Shown piece by piece: positions 16,478 through 23,561 of a stretch of 64,000 nucleotides of DNA; position 1 is the stretch's first letter; each line of letters opens with the position of its first letter. Under the pieces are notes generated by a model. It saw only the letters and a list, made by a program, of their open reading frames with translations. It was not told the DNA's origin and searched no databases. The DNA is taken from assembly GCA_016870275.1 (NCBI GenBank), contig VGBZ01000007.1:52732-116731 (forward strand). Reading direction: 5' to 3'. Source of the DNA: Actinomycetota bacterium (GTDB lineage: Bacteria; Actinomycetota; Acidimicrobiia; Acidimicrobiales; Microtrichaceae). Both the position numbers and the translations under genes were made by a program.

Positions 16478-16519
16478 GTTGACGCAGAACCGATGACGCA
16501 GAACCGATGACGCAGAACC
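16478..16519 (+). repeat. Three tandem 14-bp repeats forming overlapping mini-ORFs
   Basis: The unit GATGACGCAGAACC occurs three times in a row, the first with GTTG in place of GATG. Because the unit is 14 bp and contains ATGA, each copy reads ATG (or TTG) ACG CAG AAC CGA TGA, that is MTQNR-stop, with each stop overlapping the next start. The chain continues into an ATG at 16521 (MMWSPA-stop), whose TGA overlaps the GTG at 16538. Confidence 0.85.
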
Positions 16520-16537
16520 GATGATGTGGAGCCCAGC

Positions 16538-16780
16538 GTGAAGAAGGGTCGGCACCGCCGTTACGAGGAAGCCCGAGCGCTCAAGCGCGGCCCAGATCTC
16601 GACATCGAGTCGATCCTCGATGACGACGGGCTGGGCGGACCCTCCCGGACGTCGACGGACCCCGAGGACTTCGACGTGCTCGAGTTCGACGGGCCACGAT
16701 CGAGTAACGGACCCGACCCCGACGGCACCGATACCGCCGACGGCACCGACTTCGACGGCACCGACTCCGACGGAGGCTGA
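16538..16780 (+). CDS. Small bipolar hypothetical protein (basic head, acidic DGT tail)
   Basis: An 80-aa protein not recognised from any named family. The first 18 residues are strongly basic (KKGRHRRYEEARALKRG). The rest is acidic, with DLDIESILDDDG followed by a disordered tail of repeated Asp-Gly-Thr units. No membrane helix or signal. The GTG at 16538 is chosen because the conserved-looking basic block starts there and the upstream mini-ORF stops on it; an in-frame GTG at 16526 is possible. It resembles small nucleic-acid- or ribosome-associated proteins in charge layout, but no function is claimed. Confidence 0.55.
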   Translation: MKKGRHRRYEEARALKRGPDLDIESILDDDGLGGPSRTSTDPEDFDVLEFDGPRSSNGPDPDGTDTADGTDFDGTDSDGG

Positions 16781-16802
16781 CCGTCAGATCGTCAGCCCGT
16801 CC

Positions 16803-17582
16803 TCAGTCCGGGGAGTTCGAGCGGAGTGATCGTGGATGGGGGAGCCACGTGACGGACCCCTCGGAGCCGTGCGTGTTCGTTCCGGCCGTGTCCTCGAATC
16901 GCAGCTCGTCGATCAGCCGCTCGTAGACCGCTTCGCCGACGAGTTCGACGATGTCGTCACGAAGCGCGATCGCCACGGGCTCCGAGCCGATGAACGCGTC
17001 CGGCGCATCGGTGCACCACCAGTGGAAGTCCTCTCCGCCTGCCCCCCAGTCCCGACGCTTCCACTCGCGCAGCACGTGGGTGGTGTGGCCGACGTCGTCG
17101 TCGTGGTACTCGAACCTGAGTGGCACCTGCCAGCACACCTCCGGCTTCCAGTCGAGGGGACGCTCTCCGGCGAGGAGGGCGGCGAGGTGGAGTGCGCAGC
17201 CCGCACCGGCGTCGAACCCGGGTCGGTTGAGGAAGATGCAGGCGCCATCGTGCAACGCCGTGGTCCAGTTTCCCTCGCCGTCCTTGACGAATGCGTCCTC
17301 GGGGCGCTCAACGGCGGTGGAGTTCTGCCAGAGTTCACTCGGGAGACGTCGGGCGGCAGCCCGGACACGCTTGCGGTCGGGCTTGTCGGCGAAGTGCGCT
17401 CCGAAGGAACAACAACCGTGTCCTAGATGCGTGGCGTCATCGTCGAGGATGCCGTGACAGCCTCGGCCGAAGATGCACGTCCAGTCGCTTGCGAGGAACG
17501 TGGCGTCGAACATCCACGTGTCGCCTTCGTGTTCGAAGGAGATCCACTCCCGGAGTGATCCATCGTGCGGAGGTCGAGCCAC
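16803..17582 (-). CDS. Cysteine-rich putative metal-chelating protein
   Basis: A 259-aa protein with a Cys/His-rich stretch (WTCIFGRGCHGILDDD followed by GHGCCSFGAHF), then NRPGFDAGAGCALH and PEVCWQVPLR. The spacing recalls the zinc/iron-chelating cysteine-cluster families (YkgJ/DUF3109-like), but I cannot assign it to one with certainty. No signal peptide or membrane helix. GTG start six bases after a minus-strand TACGCT box. Its 3' end lies 22 bases from the convergent end of the small acidic protein gene. Function unknown. Confidence 0.6.
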   Translation of the reverse strand: MARPPHDGSLREWISFEHEGDTWMFDATFLASDWTCIFGRGCHGILDDDATHLGHGCCSFGAHFADKPDRKRVRAAARRLPSELWQNSTAVERPEDAFVKDGEGNWTTALHDGACIFLNRPGFDAGAGCALHLAALLAGERPLDWKPEVCWQVPLRFEYHDDDVGHTTHVLREWKRRDWGAGGEDFHWWCTDAPDAFIGSEPVAIALRDDIVELVGEAVYERLIDELRFEDTAGTNTHGSEGSVTWLPHPRSLRSNSPD

Positions 17583-17588
17583 GGGCGG

Positions 17589-17594
17589 AGCGTA
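17589..17594 (-). promoter_or_regulatory. -10 element for leaderless Cys-rich protein gene
   Basis: Minus-strand TACGCT ends six bases before the GTG at 17582. Confidence 0.5.
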
Positions 17595-17657
17595 GCGGTG
17601 TGGCGAGTGGACTCGTGACCGACGCCGCCTGTCACCGGATCGTGGTAGAGGTTGCTC

Positions 17658-17852
17658 ATGCCTGATGTCGACAGCATTCGTGAACGACTCGAGACGATTG
17701 CCGAGGAACTCGCCGACCTCGTGCTCGAGGGACTTCGATCGTCGATCGACGCCGGCCGGAGTGATCCTGGACCCGAGGAACGACGACTCGCCCGAGCTCG
17801 TCGTTCCGTGGAAAAGGCGGCAGCCCTGCTCAGGACCGACGAGTCCGAGTGA
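17658..17852 (+). CDS. Small helical hypothetical protein
   Basis: A 64-aa protein, unrecognised. It is almost entirely predicted helix with heptad-like leucines (IRERLETIAEELADLVLEGL, then RARRSVEKAAALLR), so a short coiled coil or helical hairpin is likely. The ATG at 17658 has AGAGG about six bases upstream and is preferred to the TTG at 17652. Its stop lies three bases from the stop of the convergent LOG-family gene. Confidence 0.55.
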   Translation: MPDVDSIRERLETIAEELADLVLEGLRSSIDAGRSDPGPEERRLARARRSVEKAAALLRTDESE

Positions 17853-17855
17853 TGC

Positions 17856-18923
17856 TCAATCGCTCGAGGGTTGGCAGTCGTTGATCGCACGGATCAGCGC
17901 ATGGAGTCGACCATGCTTCGCCCGGACGAACTCGAGCCGAAGGCGTGGCAGGTCCACATGGTCGTCGTCCCGTCGCTCTTGGGCCGTGGTAACGCATCGT
18001 TCGATGCGTCCACCGACGAGCAGATCGCTGAATCGCTCGTTGAGTTCACCCAGACAGTCGTCGCTGACCTCGCCGTTGAGCCGGACCACGAGGTGGCGAT
18101 CCACGTAACGGAGGGAGTGGAAGACCCGGTAGAACGACTCGATGTAGTCACAGGCATCGTCCACGTCGGTGGTCAGGTGGAACAGATCGAGATCAGCGGC
18201 GTCGATCAGGTGGGCGTCGAGCAACTCGACCTCCACGAAGTGCCGGAACGACCTCCAGTAGGCGTCACCGGCAGGCTCGAGGAGCACGATCGGACACGGA
18301 GTCTCGCGGCCGGTCTGCATGAGTGTCAGCAGCTCGAAGGCCTCATCGAGGGTGCCGAACCCGCCGGGCAAAAGGACGTACGCATCAGCGGCCCGCATGA
18401 AGGCCAGCTTCCGGTTGAAGAAGTACCTGAAGCGCACCGACTTGGGGTCGCCGGCGAGTGGATTGGAATGGACCGGCTCGAAGGGCAATTCGATCGTCAC
18501 CCCGAACGATCGATCGACCCCGGCCCCGTGGACGCCGGCGGTCATGATCCCTGGACCGCCTCCGGTGATGACCATCCACTGGCGTTCGGCGATGGCTCGC
18601 CCAAAATCCTCCGCGGCCACGTAGGCCGGTTCCGATGGCTGCGTGCGTGCCGACCCGAAGATGGCGACCTTCCGCACGTTGCGATACGGACCGAAGGCCC
18701 GGGCTGAGGACAGCTGTTCGGTGAGGGTTCGAACTGCGATCTTCACATCGAGCCGGTCGACGTCGTCACCGGCGAACGCCAGGGCCGCCTCGACGAGGCG
18801 GGAGATCAGGGCTCGGTCCCGCCGGATCTGGCGGCTCTCGAGCAGCGCCTCGATGTCGCTCTGGGCGGGATCCACTCCGGCACGGTAATCGTTTCGATCG
18901 GCTTCGGGTGCCGCCGTCGGCAT
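17856..18923 (-). CDS. LOG-family nucleotide phosphoribohydrolase-like protein (TIGR00730 type)
   Basis: A 355-aa member of the lysine-decarboxylase-like LOG superfamily, whose studied members cleave nucleoside 5'-monophosphates (cytokinin or purine nucleotides) to base and ribose-5-phosphate. The signatures are clear: VAIFGSART, WMVITGGGPGIMTAG, and the catalytic PGGFGTLDEAFELLTLMQTG near residue 195. It is much longer than plant-type LOG proteins (~190 aa), with an N-terminal helical extension (about 1-85) and a C-terminal extension (about 260-355), in the manner of PpnN-like enzymes. The ATG has AGG five bases upstream. Confidence 0.82.
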   Translation of the reverse strand: MPTAAPEADRNDYRAGVDPAQSDIEALLESRQIRRDRALISRLVEAALAFAGDDVDRLDVKIAVRTLTEQLSSARAFGPYRNVRKVAIFGSARTQPSEPAYVAAEDFGRAIAERQWMVITGGGPGIMTAGVHGAGVDRSFGVTIELPFEPVHSNPLAGDPKSVRFRYFFNRKLAFMRAADAYVLLPGGFGTLDEAFELLTLMQTGRETPCPIVLLEPAGDAYWRSFRHFVEVELLDAHLIDAADLDLFHLTTDVDDACDYIESFYRVFHSLRYVDRHLVVRLNGEVSDDCLGELNERFSDLLVGGRIERCVTTAQERRDDDHVDLPRLRLEFVRAKHGRLHALIRAINDCQPSSD

Positions 18924-18990
18924 ACTGACCTGCGCGACAATTCAGTGTCGCTGGGGCGTGTTGTGAACTGTCGATCGAACTGGAACCGTT

Positions 18991-19623
18991 GTGGCGACGA
19001 ACGGACTGGCGGGTGAGTGGGCCGAGATGGACACGGCGAATGTCTCCGATGACGCACCGACGGTTGCCCTCCCGGCAGGATTCGCAGAGCTCCTCGACCG
19101 GTCCTTCGCCGGTGTGGTCGGGTTGGTGCGGCGAGTATCGGACCCCAGCCGGTCCGATCCGGCCTCGTTGCGGGCGGCCGTCGACATTGCTGTCGAGGTG
19201 TTCGCATGGGCTCGCATCCGCAACCTCGGTGACACCGACGCGGGCCTGACCCGTGTCGTCCGACGGGCGCTCGACCGGAGCCTGCCCCTGCTCACCCGTC
19301 CGGCGCATCTCTGCCCGCTGCCGGTGGACCTGGTGCCTGCTGATCTGCTCGATGCCGATCTGTTGACTCCCGAGACCGTCACCGCCTGGTCCACCGTCGG
19401 GCTGTCGTCGCAGGAATTGCGTACCGCACTCAATGACGTCGATCGCAACGCCCGGCGAGTGGGCCTGGCCACACTCGGTGCGCAACTCACCCTCGAGGAC
19501 ACTTCTGCGTTGCTGGATCTTCGCGGTGATGAGGCACTCGATGCCCTCGCCGAGGTCGCCGAGCAACTCACCGCCCACCGCCGGAGTTCACTCCGGCCGT
19601 CTGCTCGGACCGGTGCGTCGTGA
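18991..19623 (+). CDS. Hypothetical protein, Asp/Leu/Ala-rich helical
   Basis: A 210-aa protein not recognised. It is mostly helical and leucine/alanine-rich (FAELLDRSFAGVVGLVRRVSD, then LRAAVDIAVEVFAWARIRNLGD) with no membrane segment, signal or obvious motif. The GTG at 18991 is the first start in the frame; an ATG at 19027 is an alternative, and neither has a strong ribosome site. It overlaps the next gene by GTGA, so it probably works with the membrane-anchored, exported-domain protein encoded there. Confidence 0.55.
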   Translation: MATNGLAGEWAEMDTANVSDDAPTVALPAGFAELLDRSFAGVVGLVRRVSDPSRSDPASLRAAVDIAVEVFAWARIRNLGDTDAGLTRVVRRALDRSLPLLTRPAHLCPLPVDLVPADLLDADLLTPETVTAWSTVGLSSQELRTALNDVDRNARRVGLATLGAQLTLEDTSALLDLRGDEALDALAEVAEQLTAHRRSSLRPSARTGAS

Positions 19624-20723
19624 GCGAGCTGCTCGTTCCCGACTCGATCGCTGCGCCACCCACACGCAGCGAACTCGTGATCGATGGGCTCCGGGAGCCC
19701 GGAGTCGACCTGGTCGCAGCGCGACACCGCGTCGAGGTGGCATCCACAGCGCTTCGCCGTCGCATGCTCCTGACCGGCGCCGGTGTCCTGCTCGCTGCAG
19801 TGATCGTGGGGCTCGTCATCTGGACGATCGGTCGGGTCGGTGACGACGTGGAGACCGTTGCTGAGGAATCGACGACCACGGTGGCCACCTCGACGACCTT
19901 CACGATCCCCGAAGCAGTCTCCGTTACACCCGTCACCACGTCGAGCACCGTGCCAGCTGCAGCGGGCGTGGCACCCCCCGCAGAGCCGACGTCACGCAGT
20001 CCGCTGTCGGCGCAGCTGTCGGTCGCAAGGGGCGTCTCCGTCGGTGCGCCGTTCACGCTGGCGATCGACTGGAACGACGCCGATCACGCCGCTGCGGCTG
20101 CACCGAGCGTCACGATTGAGTGGAACGATCCGTTCCTCGCCGCCGCAGCGGCTGAACCACCGGATGCGGTCTGCAGCGCCGCTGGGTCTCCTCGAGCCGG
20201 ACGCATCGAACGAGCCTTCCGGTACTCCACGCCCGGGCCGAGGACCATCAGGGTCCGCCTTCGGTCCTGCGGCGGAACGGGACCCTTCGGCGAGGACGTG
20301 ACGACTGAGCTCCCGCTCGATGTCGGTGGGGTGGCCGGAGTCCCGCTGGTGGCCGCAGTTGACTCCGGAGCCGGGGATCCCGATGCGGCCGGGGCGGTGC
20401 GTTACGCCTCGGACACCGGCGGAGTGGAGACGCTCGCCAATCGCTCCGATGCCATCGATCAGGTACTCCGGCGCGATCGCACCCGGAGGGCCACCGTGCT
20501 GATCTCCTCGGCCTGGAATGCGGGCGATGTGGTGCTGCTCAGATTCCCCGACGACTCCTGTCGCTGGGCCTCGCTCGGAACGGAAGGCTCTTCCGTGGCG
20601 GCGGTCCTGACCCAGCAGGGTTGTCAGCCGCCTCGGCCGACCACCACGACGGTTCCGGTGTCGATCACGGCGCCGTCGACGACGACACCGCCGTCCTCGA
20701 CGACGTCGACCACGTCGCCGTAG
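19620..20723 (+). CDS. Membrane-anchored hypothetical protein with Thr/Ser-rich linkers
   Basis: A 367-aa protein, unrecognised. Layout: cytoplasmic N-terminus (1-55), one membrane helix (LLTGAGVLLAAVIVGLVIW, about 58-76), a Thr/Val/Pro-rich stalk (about 85-120), a folded outer domain with paired cysteines (about 125-345), and a Thr/Ser/Pro tail. It looks like a cell-surface protein tethered from inside. GTG start overlapping the preceding stop. The last 100 bases lie on top of the 3' end of fbiC on the other strand, so the Thr/Ser tail is antisense to the FbiC C-terminal extension. Confidence 0.6.
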   Translation: MSELLVPDSIAAPPTRSELVIDGLREPGVDLVAARHRVEVASTALRRRMLLTGAGVLLAAVIVGLVIWTIGRVGDDVETVAEESTTTVATSTTFTIPEAVSVTPVTTSSTVPAAAGVAPPAEPTSRSPLSAQLSVARGVSVGAPFTLAIDWNDADHAAAAAPSVTIEWNDPFLAAAAAEPPDAVCSAAGSPRAGRIERAFRYSTPGPRTIRVRLRSCGGTGPFGEDVTTELPLDVGGVAGVPLVAAVDSGAGDPDAAGAVRYASDTGGVETLANRSDAIDQVLRRDRTRRATVLISSAWNAGDVVLLRFPDDSCRWASLGTEGSSVAAVLTQQGCQPPRPTTTTVPVSITAPSTTTPPSSTTSTTSP

Positions 20724-23044
20724 AGCGTCGTTCGCTGGCGCAGGTGTCGGTCGCCGCTCGCTGCGAGAGCGGCGAACTCCTCCGGGCTGGCCAGCGTGCC
20801 GTGCTGGGCGCCGGCGGCACGCGAGATGTTCTCGTCGATCAGCGTTCCGCCGAGATCATCGACTCCACAGCGGAGCAATTGTTCGACACCTTCGAGGCCG
20901 AGCTTCACCCAACTCGCCTGAACGTGGTCGATCACACCGTGGTAGGCGATGCGCCCGACGGCGTGGACGAGAACAACTTCACGCCAGGTCGGCCCTCGTC
21001 GTGAGCGGCGCTGCAGGTAGATGGGTGCGGCCATGTGGACGAACGGCAGGCCGACGAACTCGGTGAATCCGCCGGTCTCGTCCTGGAGGTCACGGGTGGC
21101 GAGCAGGTGGGTGACCCACGACTCGGGGTGCTCAACGGTGCCGAACATGAGGGTCACGTTGCTCCGCAGGCCGACTCGGTGGGCCGCCCGGTGCACATCG
21201 AGCCAGGTCTCGCTCGAGATCTTGTCGGGACAGATCACTGCTCGAATCCGGTCGTCGAGCACCTCGGCGGCAGTGCCGGGCAGGCTTCGGAGTCCGGCAG
21301 CATGCAACCGGGTCAGGTACTCCTCGAGGGGTTCGTCGAGGCGAGCGGCACCTTCGGCGACCTCGAGGGCGGTGAACCCGTGGATGTGCAGCGACGGCGC
21401 TGCCTGGTGGACGGCTCGGCACACATCCACGTAGTAGTCGCCGTCGAAGTCGGGGTGGATCCCTCCCTGCAGGCACACCTCGGTCGCTCCCATGGCCTCC
21501 GCCTCGGCCGCACGCTCAGCGATGTCGTCCAGGCCCAGGAGGTAGGGAGCGCCGCGCAGGTTGAGGCTCAAGGGGCCCTTTGAGAAGCCGCAGAATCTGC
21601 ACTTGAAGGTGCACACGTTCGTGTAGTTGATGTTGCGGTTGAACACCCACGTGAGTGAGTTGCCGACGGCGAGTCGGCGGAGTTCGTCGGCCACCGATGC
21701 CACTGCGAGCACCTCCGGGCCACGGGCGGCGAAGAGCGCACTCAACTCGCTGCGACCGGGACGTTCTCCTGCGAGGACCCCATCGAGGACGTCGCGGACC
21801 GGTCCGGGCCGGATGGGCACCGGATCGCCTCCGAGCAGCAGTGGGGGAGTCGTCCCAGAACCTGAGTGCCACGCAGTGGAGACGTCACCGACGAGGTGAA
21901 CCTCGGCTCCGTCCCCGACCACTTCGATCGTTCCGACCCGCTCGGGGTGGACCGAGCCGGGATCGTCGCGAGCGAGCGACTCGGCATCGGAGCGATCCAT
22001 GACTGCAAAGTGCAGTGCCGGGTCGATCCACCGGTGAGGATCCCGGGCGAACTCGGGATGGACTGTCAACCGTGGTGCGAGGGTGTACCCCGCGTCCTCG
22101 GTCACTTGGCGCAGACGATCGACCTCGGGCCACGGACGCTCGGGGTTCACGTGATCGGCGGTAACAGGCGAGACGCCACCGAAGTCGTCGATCCCAGCGT
22201 CGAGCAACCGAGTCAGATCGTCACTCAGGTTGGGCGGCGCCTGGAGGTGGACCTCGGGGGGCAGCACGATGCGCGCCATGGCGATCGCATCGATGAGATC
22301 CTCGGGTGGACAGGGCCGGGCGCGGAACATCGCCGTTCCCGCTTTGGGGAGGAAGTTCTGGACGATCACCTCCTGGACGTGACCATGGCGCTGGTGGGAT
22401 TCGGCGATCGCCGTGAGGGCCCGGAACCGATCGTGCCGTGTCTCGCCGATCCCAACGAGGATCCCCGTGGTGAACGGAATCTGGAGTTCGCCGGCGGCCT
22501 CGAGCGTGGCGAGACGCCGGATCGGGTCCTTGTCCGGCGCCCCCCGGTGGCAGTCGAGATCGTCACGTAGCGACTCGATCATCATCCCCTGGGACGGGGC
22601 CACCGATCGAAGCGCTGCGAGGTCCGTCGCGGTGAGCGCACCGGCGTTGGCGTGGGGGAGGAGTCCGGTGGCGTCGATCACGGTGCTCGCTGCGGCGACG
22701 AGGTACTCGATTGTGGAGGAGAAGCCGTGAGCCTCGAGCCACGCCGCTGCCACCGGGTAGCGGTCCTCGGGAGCCTCACCGAGTGTGAAGAGCGCCTCGT
22801 GGCATCCGACCCCGGCGCCCCGTCGGGCGATCTCCACCACCTCGTCGATCGACAGGAACGGCGAGGAGAGTCGACCGGGCGGCTGGGCGAAGGTGCAGTA
22901 GCCGCAGCGGTCTCGACACAACATCGTGAGTGGGATGAAGACCTTCGGCGAGAACGTCGTCCGGGTCCCGTGTGCCCCCAAACGGATCGACCGGGCCTCG
23001 GCGAGGAGGTCCGGGTGTGCGAGGGGGTGATCGAGTGGGCTCAC
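20624..23044 (-). CDS. fbiC: FO synthase, fused CofG-CofH type (FbiC)
   Basis: Makes 7,8-didemethyl-8-hydroxy-5-deazariboflavin (FO), the chromophore of coenzyme F420. The 806 aa hold two radical-SAM domains. The N-terminal (CofG-type) cluster site is CRDRCGYC (Cys43/47/50); the C-terminal (CofH-type) site is CTFKCRFC (Cys478/482/485). FKVFIPLTMLC-type and QGGIHPDFDGDYY segments fit the family. The GTG overlaps the HxlR regulator stop (GTGA). After the conserved RQRTTLYG end there are 30 further low-complexity residues encoded wholly antisense to the neighbouring gene, an unusual extension. Confidence 0.95.
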   Translation of the reverse strand: MSPLDHPLAHPDLLAEARSIRLGAHGTRTTFSPKVFIPLTMLCRDRCGYCTFAQPPGRLSSPFLSIDEVVEIARRGAGVGCHEALFTLGEAPEDRYPVAAAWLEAHGFSSTIEYLVAAASTVIDATGLLPHANAGALTATDLAALRSVAPSQGMMIESLRDDLDCHRGAPDKDPIRRLATLEAAGELQIPFTTGILVGIGETRHDRFRALTAIAESHQRHGHVQEVIVQNFLPKAGTAMFRARPCPPEDLIDAIAMARIVLPPEVHLQAPPNLSDDLTRLLDAGIDDFGGVSPVTADHVNPERPWPEVDRLRQVTEDAGYTLAPRLTVHPEFARDPHRWIDPALHFAVMDRSDAESLARDDPGSVHPERVGTIEVVGDGAEVHLVGDVSTAWHSGSGTTPPLLLGGDPVPIRPGPVRDVLDGVLAGERPGRSELSALFAARGPEVLAVASVADELRRLAVGNSLTWVFNRNINYTNVCTFKCRFCGFSKGPLSLNLRGAPYLLGLDDIAERAAEAEAMGATEVCLQGGIHPDFDGDYYVDVCRAVHQAAPSLHIHGFTALEVAEGAARLDEPLEEYLTRLHAAGLRSLPGTAAEVLDDRIRAVICPDKISSETWLDVHRAAHRVGLRSNVTLMFGTVEHPESWVTHLLATRDLQDETGGFTEFVGLPFVHMAAPIYLQRRSRRGPTWREVVLVHAVGRIAYHGVIDHVQASWVKLGLEGVEQLLRCGVDDLGGTLIDENISRAAGAQHGTLASPEEFAALAASGDRHLRQRTTLYGDVVDVVEDGGVVVDGAVIDTGTVVVVGRGG

Positions 23045-23505
23045 GGCAGGATGGCCTCGCTCTGTCGGCTGGCCACCTCGAGGGGACCGAAGTCGACCGC
23101 GCAGTGTGTGCAGTGGAATCCCAGATCGAACGGCTCACCACAAGCCGAGTGGATCAACACGGTGGGCGGATCACCGACCTGGAGCCATCGATCGCCCCAG
23201 TGCATGAGGGCGACGAGGATCGGAGAGAGTTCACGGCCCATCTGGGTGAGGCGGTACTCGTCACGTGGTGGATGGTCGCTGTAGCGCCTCCGGGAGAGGA
23301 TGCCGGCGTCGACGAGTCGACGCAGCCGGTCAGCGAGCACCGCTCGTGGGATCCCGAGGTCGCGGCGGATCTCATCGAAGCGGCGGAGTCCACGGAAGCA
23401 GTCCCTCAGGACCAGCAGGCTCCAGCGATCACCGACGAGACCGAGGGCCTGCTCGATCGAGCAGGAGCCGTGAGAGCCGTGGGTCTGTTTGACGAGATCG
23501 CTCAT
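23041..23505 (-). CDS. HxlR-type winged-helix transcriptional regulator
   Basis: A 154-aa MarR/HxlR-like regulator. The HxlR pattern is clear: CSIEQALGLVGDRWSLLVLRDCF, RRFDEIRRDLGIPRAVLADRLRRL (recognition helix) and the wing GILSRRRYSD..RDEYRLT. Uncommon for the family is a C-terminal CGEPFDLGFHCTHC segment that could bind metal. Leaderless ATG start six bases after TAGGGT. Overlap with fbiC by GTGA means it is co-transcribed with F420 synthesis and may control it. A perfect inverted repeat covers its promoter (see 23504-23532), suggesting autoregulation. Confidence 0.9.
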   Translation of the reverse strand: MSDLVKQTHGSHGSCSIEQALGLVGDRWSLLVLRDCFRGLRRFDEIRRDLGIPRAVLADRLRRLVDAGILSRRRYSDHPPRDEYRLTQMGRELSPILVALMHWGDRWLQVGDPPTVLIHSACGEPFDLGFHCTHCAVDFGPLEVASRQSEAILP

Positions 23506-23532
23506 TCCTGGACCCTAGGTCAGTTCAGGAAT
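23504..23532. promoter_or_regulatory. Candidate HxlR operator over the regulator-fbiC promoter
   Basis: ATTCCTG and CAGGAAT form a perfect 7-bp inverted repeat with a 15-base spacer, so the half-sites are 22 bases (two helical turns) apart. It brackets the -10 box and touches the start codon, ideal for repression by a dimeric winged-helix protein. Confidence 0.55.
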
Positions 23533-23540
23533 CGAACCAA
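23512..23540 (-). promoter_or_regulatory. Promoter of the HxlR-fbiC operon
   Basis: Minus strand: -35-like TTGGTT (23540-23535), 17-base spacer, -10 TAGGGT (23517-23512), six bases before the ATG at 23505. Confidence 0.65.
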
Positions 23541-23561
23541 GTCCGTTCAACTTCCGAACCC

